From: Ignavibacteria bacterium
GTDB taxonomy: Bacteria > Bacteroidota > Ignavibacteria > Kapaibacteriales > Kapaibacteriaceae
Direction: 5' to 3'
Length of the DNA stretch: 64,000 nt
Assembly (NCBI GenBank): GCA_016707005.1
Contig: JADJIQ010000001.1
Span: 370,001 to 434,000, forward strand
In this document: one piece after another, positions 50,005-59,716 of the stretch
Layout of the letters: each line of letters starts with the position of its first letter
How positions within the stretch are numbered: position 1 is the stretch's first letter
Notes under the pieces: generated by a model
Database searches by the model: none
What the model was told of the DNA's origin: nothing
What the model saw: the letters and a program-made list of their open reading frames with translations, nothing else
Program-made: the position numbers and the translations under genes

Positions 50005-51204
50005 TTATCGATCCAGTGCAACAACGCCGGGCAGCGTTTTGCCTTCGAGAAACTCGAGTGAGGCACCGCCGCCGGTGGAAACGTGAGTGACGTGTGTTGC
50101 CTGACCGAATTGCGAGATGGCAGCAGCTGAATCTCCACCGCCAACGATCGTGATCGCCCCGTTGGCCGTAGCCTTGGCCATGGCGTCGGATACAGACCGC
50201 GTTCCGGAAGCGAAATTCGAGAACTCAAACACGCCCATTGGACCGTTCCATACCACTGTTCCGGCAGCTTCAATGATCCCAGAATAGGTCTTGGACGTCT
50301 CGGGACCGATATCAAGCCCCATCCAACCATCTTCGATCTCAGTGACGGAGACCACGGTTTGCTCGGCATCATTGGAAAACGAACGAGCTGCTACTGTGTC
50401 GGTTGGCAGGACAAGCTGAACATTGCGAGAAGTCGCGTCCTGCAGTAACTGCCGTGCAAGGTCGATACGGTCCTCCTCTACAAGCGAGGAGCCAACATTA
50501 TGCCCCTGCGCCTTAAGAAAGGTGAACATCATTCCGCCGCCGATGAGAATGGTGTCGCACTTATCCATGAGTGCGGAGATCACATCGATCTTCCCTGAGA
50601 TCTTTGATCCACCCATCACACTTACAAGGGGGCGGGCTGGTTCGTCCAGGGCCTTGCCGAGGTAGGCCAGTTCCTTCTGCATGAGAAGTCCGGCACAGAC
50701 GTTTGGAAAGAGCGCCGCAACTCCAGACGTACTCGCATGTGCTCGGTGTGCTGTACCAAATGCGTCGTTGCAGTAGACATCGCCACTCACGGCCAACGCC
50801 GCACAGAAATCGGCATCATTTGCCTCTTCTTGCGGATAGAACCGAAGATTCTCCAAGAGTACAACATCGCCCGGCTTCGCAGCGGCAACGGCCGTTGCCG
50901 CTGCCTCACCAATGCAATCTTCTGCGAAGTGGACAGATGCGCCATCGGCTTCAAGAAGTTGTACAAGACGGTCGGCAACAGGTCGCAACGAATACTTGAG
51001 TTTGCGTTCTCCCTTTGGGCGACCAAGGTGCGACATCAGAACGGCGATCCCACCGTTCTTGATGATCGTTCTGATGGTAGGGAGCGACTCACGGATGCGG
51101 TTATCATCCGTGATCGCTCCGTTTTCATCTTGAGGGACGTTGAAGTCAACACGCGTCAGAACACGTTTGCCGCTGACGTCCACATCTGCAATGCTGGTGA
51201 TCAC
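50005..51204 (-). CDS. pgk: Phosphoglycerate kinase
   Basis: About 399 residues from the GTG at 51204, whose last two bases begin the gap stop (GTGA). RVDFNVPQD, MSHLGRPKG, VMGGSKISGKIDV, NGPMGVFEF and GGGDSAAA are canonical. It makes ATP from 1,3-bisphosphoglycerate, the product of gap just upstream. A longer frame into gap is rejected. Confidence 0.96.
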   Translation of the reverse strand: MITSIADVDVSGKRVLTRVDFNVPQDENGAITDDNRIRESLPTIRTIIKNGGIAVLMSHLGRPKGERKLKYSLRPVADRLVQLLEADGASVHFAEDCIGEAAATAVAAAKPGDVVLLENLRFYPQEEANDADFCAALAVSGDVYCNDAFGTAHRAHASTSGVAALFPNVCAGLLMQKELAYLGKALDEPARPLVSVMGGSKISGKIDVISALMDKCDTILIGGGMMFTFLKAQGHNVGSSLVEEDRIDLARQLLQDATSRNVQLVLPTDTVAARSFSNDAEQTVVSVTEIEDGWMGLDIGPETSKTYSGIIEAAGTVVWNGPMGVFEFSNFASGTRSVSDAMAKATANGAITIVGGGDSAAAISQFGQATHVTHVSTGGGASLEFLEGKTLPGVVALDR

Positions 51205-52190
51205 GCACTCACCCGGAGGAGGAGATCCACGATGCGATTGGAATAGCCCCATTCATTGTCATACCAGCCAACAACCTTCACCGTATTGCCAAAGGACATC
51301 GTGCTGAGTGCATCGAAGATGCATGAATGCGGATTACCAACGATGTCACTGGATACGATCGGATCGGTGCAGTATTCCAGATAGCCCTTGAGTGGACCGT
51401 CGGCTGCAGCTTTGAAGGCGGCGTTGATCTCATCCTTTGTTGCCGGCTTGGAGAGGACAGCGGTAAAGTCTGTTACCGAGCCATCAGGAACTGGAACGCG
51501 GAATGCAAGTCCGTCAAGTTTCCCCTTCATCGATGGGATCACTTCGCTTACTGCCTTTGCTGCACCGGTAGTTGTTGGGATGATGTTCACAGCGGCAGCA
51601 CGTGCGCGACGCAGGTCTTTGTGCGGAAGGTCAAGGATATTCTGATCGTTCGTGTAGGCATGAACCGTTGTCATGTAGCCTTGTTCGATACCGAAGGCAT
51701 CATTGAGGATCTTCACCATTGGAGCAAGACAGTTCGTAGTGCATGATGCATTGGAGAGCACGTTCATGTCTGCCGTGAGCTCATCGTCATTCACGCCGAG
51801 CACGATCGTTCCATCCAGCTTGTCCTTCGCCGGTGCTGTAAGAACCACCTTGCGTGCGTGTGCGAGGTGCTTGGTGAGAGCTTCCTTCGATGTGAAGACG
51901 CCTGTTGATTCGATCACCACATCAAGCCCCTTCCATGGAAGATTCTCGATCTGCTTTTCTGCGGAGATAGCGATACGTGCACCGTCTACGATGATCGTTG
52001 AGCCATCTACTTCTACTGTACCGTTGAAGCGACCATGGGCCGAATCATATTTCAGGAGATGTGCCAGTGTTGCTGCGTCAGTAAGGTCGTTGATGCCCAC
52101 GATCTCTACATCGAGTCCGCGTTGCTTGATTGCACGAAAAACAAGGCGTCCAATGCGTCCGAAACCGTTGATCGCGATCTTGATGGCCAT
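51201..52190 (-). CDS. gap: Glyceraldehyde-3-phosphate dehydrogenase
   Basis: 329 residues: INGFGRIGR at the N-terminus, the catalytic Cys150 in SNASCTTNCLAP, and GWYDNEWGYSNR near the end. It is the first gene of gap-pgk-rhomboid-ispG(N)-ispG(C). Glyceraldehyde 3-phosphate is also a precursor of the MEP pathway that contains IspG. Confidence 0.97.
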   Translation of the reverse strand: MAIKIAINGFGRIGRLVFRAIKQRGLDVEIVGINDLTDAATLAHLLKYDSAHGRFNGTVEVDGSTIIVDGARIAISAEKQIENLPWKGLDVVIESTGVFTSKEALTKHLAHARKVVLTAPAKDKLDGTIVLGVNDDELTADMNVLSNASCTTNCLAPMVKILNDAFGIEQGYMTTVHAYTNDQNILDLPHKDLRRARAAAVNIIPTTTGAAKAVSEVIPSMKGKLDGLAFRVPVPDGSVTDFTAVLSKPATKDEINAAFKAAADGPLKGYLEYCTDPIVSSDIVGNPHSCIFDALSTMSFGNTVKVVGWYDNEWGYSNRIVDLLLRVSA

Positions 52191-52232
52191 TTGGGTGTCC
52201 GTTCAATGGAATGTGAGAAGGAATCGTGGGCG

Positions 52233-52240
52233 CAAAAATA
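52233..52240 (-). promoter_or_regulatory. Promoter -7 element (TATTTTTG) of gap operon
   Basis: A perfect TAnnTTTG match on the minus strand, 42 bases before the gap ATG. Confidence 0.5.
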
Positions 52241-52269
52241 CCATGAATGCGCCGAATGGCTGTGATCCC

Positions 52270-52836
52270 CTAGGACTTCTTCACCTTGGACGGGTTCTTC
52301 TCAACAAAGTCCTTCCATGCCTGACGTTTGGAGGTGGCTCCTCCGCGTTTAAGGGCAGGGGGCGGGCCACCATTTACAGCGTGGCAGATGGCTACGGCAA
52401 GCGCATCCGTTGCATCGAAGAACTCATGTGTCTCCTCGATCGAGAGGATGGCCTTCACCATATGCTGAACTTGGTCCTTTGGAGCGGCTCCTCGACCCGT
52501 AACGCTACGCTTTACCTGCATCGGCGTGTATTCGATCGGATCGTGTCCGGCTTGGGCGCAGGCAAGCATTGCAACGCCACGGGCGTGGGCAAGCTGGACG
52601 ATGGAGAGCACGTTCTTCGCGTAGAAGACCTTCTCCATTGAGCATACATCAGGTGAGGTGCGTTCGATCACGGCGGCAAGCCGGTCATGGATCTCGCGAA
52701 GTCGGGCAGGGAACGAGGAGGTTCTCCGTTTTACGGCAACAACGCCGTATTCAACCAGGGTCATCGTAGAGCCTTCTACGTCGATAACGCCGTAGCCACA
52801 CACAACGGATCCCGGATCGATGCCGAGGATGCGCAT
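52270..52836 (-). CDS. ruvC: RuvC, Holliday junction resolvase
   Basis: 188 residues: MRILGIDPGS with the first catalytic Asp, SMEKVFYAKN with Glu, TGRGAAPKDQVQHMVKA, and DATDALAVAICHA with the final Asp pair. The C-terminus has a basic tail (SKRQAWKDFVEKNPSKVKKS). The ATG at 52836 shares a base with the yebC stop; a GTG one codon earlier is possible. Confidence 0.96.
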   Translation of the reverse strand: MRILGIDPGSVVCGYGVIDVEGSTMTLVEYGVVAVKRRTSSFPARLREIHDRLAAVIERTSPDVCSMEKVFYAKNVLSIVQLAHARGVAMLACAQAGHDPIEYTPMQVKRSVTGRGAAPKDQVQHMVKAILSIEETHEFFDATDALAVAICHAVNGGPPPALKRGGATSKRQAWKDFVEKNPSKVKKS

Positions 52837-53567
52837 CACTCGTCGTCTCTCAATTCGGCATTATGAAAGACGCTTTGTACATCGTCGTTGTCATCAAGTG
52901 CATCGAGAAATTTCAACAGCTTGTTCTCGATCTCCGGATCGTCGATCTCTATCGTAGTGTTCGGCTCAAAGACGATGTGTTGTTCCCGAACACTGAGACT
53001 CGATGCAACAACGGTGTTGGCGCATGTGCCAAGCATATCAACGGCGCAAATGATCACTGCTCCGTCATCGATCATTACAACATCATCTGCTCCTGCCTCA
53101 AGTGAGATCTCAAGAAGCTCTTCCTCTGAGCGATCTGTCTCGATCCGGATCTCGCCCTTGCGCGTGAAATTCCAGTTCACGGAGTTGGTCTCGCCGAGTG
53201 CGCCGCCATATTTGGCGAAGGAGGCTCGAAGTTGTTGTGTTGTTCGGTTGCGGTGGTCTGTAGTGCAGACAACGATCACGGCCACGCCGCCAGGCCCATA
53301 CCCTTCATAGGTAACGTCCTCGTAGGTAAGACCTTCTAGTTCACCCGTGCCCCGCAGGATTGCGCGCTTGATGTTATCCGCAGGCATCGAAATCGCCTTA
53401 GCGTTCTCGATCGCCATGCGAAGTCGGGAATTTCCGTCTGGGTCGCCCCCTCCAATACGTGCTGCTACAATGATCTCCTTCGAAGATCTCGTAAAGAGCT
53501 TGCCACGTTTTGCATCTACAACAGCCTTACGCCGCTTGATGTTTGCCCACTTGCTGTGTCCTGCCAT
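52836..53567 (-). CDS. YebC/TACO1 family protein
   Basis: 243 residues beginning MAGHSKWANIKRRK, with the family motif GYGPGGVAVIVVCTTDHRNRT and FAKYGGALGETNSVNW. Members are regarded as transcriptional regulators and as translation factors that relieve polyproline stalling. It sits directly upstream of ruvC, the usual order. Its -7 element ends four bases before the ATG. Confidence 0.93.
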   Translation of the reverse strand: MAGHSKWANIKRRKAVVDAKRGKLFTRSSKEIIVAARIGGGDPDGNSRLRMAIENAKAISMPADNIKRAILRGTGELEGLTYEDVTYEGYGPGGVAVIVVCTTDHRNRTTQQLRASFAKYGGALGETNSVNWNFTRKGEIRIETDRSEEELLEISLEAGADDVVMIDDGAVIICAVDMLGTCANTVVASSLSVREQHIVFEPNTTIEIDDPEIENKLLKFLDALDDNDDVQSVFHNAELRDDE

Positions 53568-53571
53568 TGGG

Positions 53572-53579
53572 CAAAACTA
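53572..53579 (-). promoter_or_regulatory. Promoter -7 element (TAGTTTTG) of yebC, four bases before the ATG
   Basis: A perfect match, with the same 16 bases (GTAGTTTTGCCCAATG) as at dusB. Confidence 0.6.
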
Positions 53580-53610
53580 CAATGCAAGCGTGAACGACGT
53601 CGAAACGATA

Positions 53611-55068
53611 TCAACGACTGAACGTTGCCGTCTTGGTTGAAGATTCGTTCTTGATAACGAGCATGTAAACGCCCGAGGCCAATGAAGCTGTTGGGATCAA
53701 CACCTCTGTAGCGGAGGAAGCAACTTCCACTGAGTACATCGTTCTACCCTTGATGTCCACAACAGAAACGGTCCATTGTGATGGGGAGGCTTCATCCAGG
53801 CGTATCCGGAGTTCGTTTCGTGCAGGGTTCGGTCCGTAGCTGAAGCCAGCTGAAACGGCAAGATCGGACCCTTCAACAGAGGTAGGATTATGAACGGCCG
53901 GATTCTCAAGAACAACGATGCGACCGCGTTTTGCATCTCCACTTTCGTACAGAGCTGCGTAAACTCTACCGTCTTGAGCTACAGTTACATCCATGATACG
54001 CTCGGTCTCTCCCTCAAGTGAGAGGTCGATCAACTGGCCTTCATCAAGCGTCATTACATCGTCCGATGGACGCGTAGCATCAATATTGGTGACCAAACCG
54101 CCTTCATTGAGGTTGGCGACAACCAATCCTCTTCCACGTAACGTGCCGATCAGCAAGGAGTTCGTCCAGTCCGGTATTGCATTTGAGCCATAATAGGCCA
54201 TTCCACTTGGAGCCTGATTCATAGTAGCAAGGGGGCACTTCATCCCCTGAGGGGCACTTGTGCAATAGCCTGCTATGTTCAACCAACCGTAATTTGAACC
54301 GGCTTCGAGGCGATTAACCTCGTCAAAAGAAAGTGGGCCCATTTCCGTAGAGTAGATCACTCCGGCGTTGACAGAAGAGGTAGGCGGGACCTGTACAAGG
54401 CCAAGTGGGTTGCGATGCCCTGAAGTATAGATGTATGAACCTGCACTTTTGGGGAACGTTTCAGAGAAGTGGGGATTTGACGGAACGGCTTCTCCTTCAA
54501 AAGTCATACGTATGACCTTGCCATTCACGTTCTCCATCTTGTTAGGGTCGAGATTGTCGTAGGACCCAACACTCACGAGAAGCGTATTGTCAGCCAGCGT
54601 TTCCAAGGTAAGGCCCTGCGACAAAGGGACGCCTCCTGTTGCAAAGATTCGCCGTGGTTCAATAAGCTTTTCACCATCGAAACGGTACCGCTCAACAACC
54701 AACGTGTCTCCTACCCGTGTTGACGTGACAAAGACTATAGGGGTGCCTGTGGTGAAGGATGGGTGCAGGGCAATGCCATAAAGACCACCGCGCACATTGG
54801 GATCACTCGGGCTCACTGAGATGTCAACCGTAAGAACTGTTGTGGTAACCCCTGTAATAGGGTGGACACGAAGCACGTTCCCACTCACCCGGTCTGTAAG
54901 CCAAAGGTAGCCATCGTTCCCTTGAGTCATGCTGGCAGGATACCCAACGTTGTCAGCCAACAATCGCAAATTCAATTCAGTACCCTTGGGCAGGGTGATT
55001 GTGCGCTGAGCATACGAAGAGACTGCTACGCAGATCAACGATATGAGAATAAGGATCGGACGAGCCAT
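53611..55068 (-). CDS. Secreted glucose/sorbosone-dehydrogenase-like beta-propeller with T9SS tail
   Basis: About 485 residues from the ATG at 55068, giving signal peptide MARPILILISLICVAVSSYAQ. The body is a six-bladed propeller of the PQQ-dependent sugar dehydrogenase family: GYPASMTQGNDGYLWLTDR, GLYGIALHPSF, YTSGHRNPLGL and LEAGSNYGWL. The final 80 residues (FSYGPNPARNELRIRL...SVVDIKGRTMYS...ASGVYMLVIKN) are a classic T9SS type A sorting domain. Whether it oxidises sugar is open. The upstream in-frame extension with a TTG start lacks signal features and is rejected. Confidence 0.87.
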   Translation of the reverse strand: MARPILILISLICVAVSSYAQRTITLPKGTELNLRLLADNVGYPASMTQGNDGYLWLTDRVSGNVLRVHPITGVTTTVLTVDISVSPSDPNVRGGLYGIALHPSFTTGTPIVFVTSTRVGDTLVVERYRFDGEKLIEPRRIFATGGVPLSQGLTLETLADNTLLVSVGSYDNLDPNKMENVNGKVIRMTFEGEAVPSNPHFSETFPKSAGSYIYTSGHRNPLGLVQVPPTSSVNAGVIYSTEMGPLSFDEVNRLEAGSNYGWLNIAGYCTSAPQGMKCPLATMNQAPSGMAYYGSNAIPDWTNSLLIGTLRGRGLVVANLNEGGLVTNIDATRPSDDVMTLDEGQLIDLSLEGETERIMDVTVAQDGRVYAALYESGDAKRGRIVVLENPAVHNPTSVEGSDLAVSAGFSYGPNPARNELRIRLDEASPSQWTVSVVDIKGRTMYSVEVASSATEVLIPTASLASGVYMLVIKNESSTKTATFSR

Positions 55069-55134
55069 GGTCACTCCCAAAGGGATGGACGAATACATGA
55101 GTGACAATCTACAAACAAAAATCCCTCCGTACAA

Positions 55135-57933
55135 CTACGTATTACGTTGTACGTAAATCCTGGGAAGTTGACGGATCGCTTGAGCATAGGCTGGGGAGAA
55201 TTGGAGAACTGACGGTGACCCTATCAAAATGAACTGATGTCGGGCCCGGGTCATTGCCACATTGAGCTTCCTATCGATCACCACGCCATTCACCTCGGTA
55301 GGAGAGACAATACTCTCAAGCTCTGCTGGTTCCCGCACACAGGTCCCGTAGAGGATCACATCGCGTTCGCTGCCTTGGAAGCGCTCAACGGTGTCCACGG
55401 ACACCACGCCGGTCAGTTCGGTAGGGAGCATCGCAAGGATGGCGTTGTTCTGGACGCGAAATGGGGTGATGATGCCAATGGATGTCTCGTGTCCAGACCT
55501 AACAGCGTGGCTGTGAATTGCAGTAGCAAGGTTCACAAGAACACGGGCTTCTGCCTGGGCCTGATCGTCCGAGGATTCTACGGAAAGGAAACCCGTCCTA
55601 CTCGGCAGGATCTCCGACCAAGGAAGGGGCTCCTTGGAGCATTGCCAACCCGCAAGGGTATTGAGTTTCCCACCGTAGAACGTTCTTGAAACGAAGTCCA
55701 TAACGTCCTGATGCATCCGCCCTTGTTTCGTGAGCATCGCCGTTGACCTCTCATCGCCCCGCTTGGCAGCACAACGGATGAGGCGTTCAAATGCCGACAT
55801 TCCAAGAGACGTCATACAGATCTCTTCAAAGGCGGGTCCACGGACGACCAATGCATCCTGACGTTGGGTAACAACGGCAGGCAGTTGACATTGGTCACCG
55901 ATGAGGATGGCCCGGCCAACTCGGCTTGTGATGCCGATCAACGGTGTCTCCAGGATCTGCGACGCTTCGTCGACCACGGCCGTTGTGAACGCACCGAATT
56001 CCCAGATCTCTGCACTGGAGTACAAGGACTGCACGGTAGAAACGATGCACCGCGATTCAGCAATAGCGTCCGATAACTCTTGCGGAGAAAGACGTTGTCC
56101 GAGTACGGGAATGGAACGTTCACCCAAAGCCCCTTCACTACTTCCGTGACGGAGGTGGGCAATTCCATGGTGTGCCAGTACAGCTGATATCTCGTTGGCA
56201 GCGCGGTTGGTATAGGCCACGGCGAGCACTCGCTCGTTGGGACGGTTCACGAGATCGGCAACGATCGATCTCAGGACGGCGGATGTTTTGCCAGTTCCAG
56301 GCGGACCCTGGATCAGGAAGAGTTCGTCGCTGGCCAAGGCACGTTCAATAATGGATTTCTGTTCGGACGTGAGCCCTATTGCGTCGATCTCCTTGATCGG
56401 AGAATGATGCGGGTCGCGCCTGCCCAGCAGCACGGATCGCTTCGATTCCGGTGTATCAATGAATGTTCGGATGGCTGCGTAGAAAGATCTCACCGATGTG
56501 TCGAGAACGTCCTGTTCTAGGATCCACCGTCGACCAATGAGGTCTTCTACCTCGGCGTATTTGTTCCGCAGAGATACTTCAAGTTCAAGCGGACCGATCG
56601 TACGAAGAACGGCCTTGAACAACGGTCCGTCACATGGTCGTGCCTCACCATTACTCTCAGGATGAAGGATCACGGGATCACCGATCCTTAAAGCACAGTC
56701 TGTAAGGGGCTCCTGCCTCCGCAAGACAAGGTGCATGCGGTCCATGTTCGATCCTGACTCATCGAGTTCGAGATCCGTGATCACGGTTGAGGCGCGCCTC
56801 TTCTCTGTGATGTCCTGTCGCCACAAGTCGGCGGTGGATCGTGAAGAGCCCCCTCCAATTCTCACCATTTCGTGATCGGCCGAGGTAAATCCAAGCCAGG
56901 CACGCACAACCAAGGCCTCTGTTGCATCGAGGTAGGTGAGGGCCGCGGCCAGGTCGGCGCGGGCATGTTCGTCATATGAAGAACCGCCCGTGACCGAACC
57001 TGACTGCATGATGCGTCGAACAGGACCTATCTGTCGCTTCGTAAGGGCAAGATCATTGGCGATGATCACGTTCCGGGCTGCGATCAAGAGGGAAAGCCAT
57101 TGGTCGACGTCGTTCACTGGGCGTATCGGGACGTGTTCCGCTTGTACGTACCAGACCTCGGCCGACACCGTTCGACCTGGCTCCGTTGCCTGCACCAAGG
57201 CCGTATAACCAGCCACCTGTGCGGCATGATCAGGTCTGACGGAAACTCCGGAAGCCGCCGAACCTGCCTTCATTTCGATTACTCGGGTTGTATCTCCGTT
57301 GCGTACACAGATGTCCGCTCTGCCCTGTAACCCGAACGTAGGGGAGATGTAATGGGGCTCCAACGCGATCATACCGTTTGAGAACGTGGTGTATTGGGCT
57401 CGCAGAGCCGACATAGCCCGCGTTAGAACGTCGTTGATCTTGCCCAGAGAGTTCTCTCGAGCCGCGGCGGCCAAGGAAAGTGGCCTTGTACGCTCGGCAT
57501 CAGCCATGATGACCTCGTCAGAGAGGGTTGGCTGACGTGTGAGAATATCAAAGGCAGTATTGACCAAGGTGCCTGTGAGCGCTAGGCTCATCGCTCCTGA
57601 ACGCCGCATTCGCTTTACAAGGACCTGATCCTCTGCCACTCCGGAGGTGGTGACGAGTTGAGCCGCCTCTGTGATGTCTACCACAACGTCTGGGTCGAGT
57701 ACGATCCAAGTTCTACCTGAGCCCCCTGATCGAGTCACTACTCCGATCTCACGTCCGATCAAGATCTCCCGTGTGGATAACCATGTGGACAGACCAAGTG
57801 ATCGAGGTGGTAGATGAACGGTGTGGATAACCCCAGAAGCATCTTCAATAACAACGTGTTGCTCAGATTCGCGAACCTCAGTGATGCGTCCGCGTACCGA
57901 GGAAAACACCTGTGGAAAGTCGAAGGCGCTCAC
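55135..57933 (-). CDS. Dna2-like PD-(D/E)XK nuclease - superfamily 1 helicase fusion
   Basis: 932 residues. A beta-rich N-terminal domain (1-90) precedes a nuclease of the PD-(D/E)XK type with Asp207 (GRADICV) and Glu220-x-Lys222 (IEMKAG). The Cys residues that hold an Fe-S cluster in Dna2/Cas4 are not seen. The helicase has Walker A GPPGTGKTSAVLR, YTNRAANEIS, VVDEASQIL (DEAS Walker B), GDQCQLPAVV, and the late motifs ITPFRVQNNAI, VDTVERFQGSERDVI and NVAMTRARHQFILIG. It is a DNA2/NAM7-type enzyme for end processing or repair. Its GTG start shares a base with the recJ stop (TAGTG). Confidence 0.88.
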   Translation of the reverse strand: MSAFDFPQVFSSVRGRITEVRESEQHVVIEDASGVIHTVHLPPRSLGLSTWLSTREILIGREIGVVTRSGGSGRTWIVLDPDVVVDITEAAQLVTTSGVAEDQVLVKRMRRSGAMSLALTGTLVNTAFDILTRQPTLSDEVIMADAERTRPLSLAAAARENSLGKINDVLTRAMSALRAQYTTFSNGMIALEPHYISPTFGLQGRADICVRNGDTTRVIEMKAGSAASGVSVRPDHAAQVAGYTALVQATEPGRTVSAEVWYVQAEHVPIRPVNDVDQWLSLLIAARNVIIANDLALTKRQIGPVRRIMQSGSVTGGSSYDEHARADLAAALTYLDATEALVVRAWLGFTSADHEMVRIGGGSSRSTADLWRQDITEKRRASTVITDLELDESGSNMDRMHLVLRRQEPLTDCALRIGDPVILHPESNGEARPCDGPLFKAVLRTIGPLELEVSLRNKYAEVEDLIGRRWILEQDVLDTSVRSFYAAIRTFIDTPESKRSVLLGRRDPHHSPIKEIDAIGLTSEQKSIIERALASDELFLIQGPPGTGKTSAVLRSIVADLVNRPNERVLAVAYTNRAANEISAVLAHHGIAHLRHGSSEGALGERSIPVLGQRLSPQELSDAIAESRCIVSTVQSLYSSAEIWEFGAFTTAVVDEASQILETPLIGITSRVGRAILIGDQCQLPAVVTQRQDALVVRGPAFEEICMTSLGMSAFERLIRCAAKRGDERSTAMLTKQGRMHQDVMDFVSRTFYGGKLNTLAGWQCSKEPLPWSEILPSRTGFLSVESSDDQAQAEARVLVNLATAIHSHAVRSGHETSIGIITPFRVQNNAILAMLPTELTGVVSVDTVERFQGSERDVILYGTCVREPAELESIVSPTEVNGVVIDRKLNVAMTRARHQFILIGSPSVLQFSPAYAQAIRQLPRIYVQRNT
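57772..57830 (-). promoter_or_regulatory. Two perfect DnaA-box 9-mers 50 bp apart, within the nuclease-helicase gene
   Basis: TTATCCACA on the minus strand at 57772-57780 and 57822-57830. A near match TGTGGACA lies at 57784. They are coding sequence for the N-terminal domain, so they may be accidental, but the same orientation and five-turn spacing are notable. Confidence 0.35.
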
Positions 57934-59630
57934 TACTCCGGTCGGAGATCTTTGATACGAAGCTGGGGTGTTGTGGACCCGTTGAAGAGGTTCTCTTCGA
58001 GAGTATAGACAACCGAGAACGGTCTGCCGTGACTACAGTCATTGATCTTATGCCCAAGGTTGAAGCCTATTGCATCAATAGCAAAGTTCTTCTGTAAGGC
58101 GCGCAGCTTTAAGTGGTTGTTTCCTACGATCTTAACGCCATTGGCTGACACCACATGTTCTGTGTGGAAAACCGGGCGATGATTCTTATATCCGTATGGA
58201 GCAAACTGCGCCAAGAACTTGAAAAAGCTTGGAGTTAGTTCGTTGAGCTGTAAGTCCGCATCGATCACAATCTCAGGTTTCAGCATATCGGCCGTGAGTG
58301 CATCAGCGGCGATCTTATCGAAGCGTTCGCGGAGTTCCGGGATACGGTCCACCATCAAGGAGAGTCCGGCAGCGTGTTTATGTCCACCGAATTCAATGAG
58401 AAGGTCTTCGCATTGTTTCAGGGCACCGTGGATATCAAAATCCTTCACCGAGCGAGCCGATCCCTTGGCCATTCCGTCGATCGTAGTGAGCATAACCGAC
58501 GGCACGTGGTATTTCTCCACGAGCCTTGAGGCCACGATGCCGATCACCCCGGCATGCCAGTCATTGGAGTGGAGGATCAGGGCTCGTCCGCTACCTGAGA
58601 TCAACTGGGCTTCTGCCTGACGGGACGCTTCTTCGAACGTGTGTTCGTCGATGGTTCTGCGTTGGCGGTTATCGTGTTCTAGTTCCTGAGCGATCCGGAA
58701 GGCCTTAAGCTCATCCGGTTGGATCATCATCTCCACGGCGCGGCGCGGATCGCCGAGACGTCCGGCAGCATTGATCCGCGGAGCCAGTCCAAAGATCACG
58801 CTGGCGTTTGTGAGCTGTCCAAGATGCAGGCCGGCACAATCCACCAGCCCCTTAAAGCCCGGACGCGGGTAGGAGTTGAGGAGTTCCAGACCAAAATGAC
58901 TCAGGATGCGGTTCTCTTCGATCAAGGGGGCGATATCAGCCGCCGAGGCGATCGCCACAAAATCGAGGTATTCGTAGGCCAACTCCGGATGTCCGTGACG
59001 TTCCGAGAGGGCTTGCAGGAGTTTGAACGCTACTCCGCAGGCGGCAAGTCCCTTGAACGGATAGTTGCAGCCGGGTTTGATCGGATCGAGGATGGCATGG
59101 GCATTGGGGATCTCTTCGGCTGCCTGGTGGTGATCGCAGATTATCACGTCGATACCAAGCTCGTTGGCGCGGTCAACTGCGCGCGAGGCCGTAACACCCA
59201 CGTCTACCGTTACCACAACAGTGGCACCGGCTTCGCGTGCGCGCTCAACGGATAGCGGCGTGAAGCCGAATCCCTCTTCTAGGCGACTGGGAATGTGGTA
59301 ATTGGCGTTTGCCCCGATCTTCCGGAGGAAGTGCAGGACCATCGCCGCGCTTGCTGTGCCGTCCACGTCATAATCACCGTGGATCCAGATCATCTCATGT
59401 GCTTCGATCGCCTTGTCGATACGGTCAACCGCCAACTCCATCCCATCCATGAGCCATGGAGAATGGAGTTTATCCAGTGATGGTTCAAAGAACCGCTGGA
59501 CAGCGTCGATCGTATCAATCCCTCGTCCAACGAGCACTCTGGCTATTGGAGAGGGGACATTCAATTCTGAAATTATCTGTTTGACGGCAAGTTCATCTTT
59601 ACATTCCCGGTTGATCCACCGATAGTTCAA
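57933..59630 (-). CDS. recJ: RecJ, single-strand-specific 5'-3' exonuclease
   Basis: 565 residues of the DHH family: HGDYDVDGTAS (Asp86, 88, 90), DHH at 166-168, and the DHHA1 domain with GGHKHAAGLS. The OB-fold end is SNGVKIVGNNHLKL and later. It starts with TTG, 7 bases after AGGA; no in-frame ATG fits better. RecJ degrades 5' single strands in RecF-pathway recombination and mismatch repair. It overlaps the nuclease-helicase start by one base. Confidence 0.95.
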   Translation of the reverse strand: MNYRWINRECKDELAVKQIISELNVPSPIARVLVGRGIDTIDAVQRFFEPSLDKLHSPWLMDGMELAVDRIDKAIEAHEMIWIHGDYDVDGTASAAMVLHFLRKIGANANYHIPSRLEEGFGFTPLSVERAREAGATVVVTVDVGVTASRAVDRANELGIDVIICDHHQAAEEIPNAHAILDPIKPGCNYPFKGLAACGVAFKLLQALSERHGHPELAYEYLDFVAIASAADIAPLIEENRILSHFGLELLNSYPRPGFKGLVDCAGLHLGQLTNASVIFGLAPRINAAGRLGDPRRAVEMMIQPDELKAFRIAQELEHDNRQRRTIDEHTFEEASRQAEAQLISGSGRALILHSNDWHAGVIGIVASRLVEKYHVPSVMLTTIDGMAKGSARSVKDFDIHGALKQCEDLLIEFGGHKHAAGLSLMVDRIPELRERFDKIAADALTADMLKPEIVIDADLQLNELTPSFFKFLAQFAPYGYKNHRPVFHTEHVVSANGVKIVGNNHLKLRALQKNFAIDAIGFNLGHKINDCSHGRPFSVVYTLEENLFNGSTTPQLRIKDLRPE

Positions 59631-59716
59631 CTTGATCCTGTTAATTTGAATTCAATCAGCCTTAAGATACGACCGTAAGCCCCCTACTGTCAACTTTCAT
59701 TCACACTGAAATTCAC

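Noticed and set aside
57772..57830. Replication origin
   Set aside because: Only two DnaA boxes inside a gene, no AT-rich stretch, and no dnaA/dnaN neighbours.
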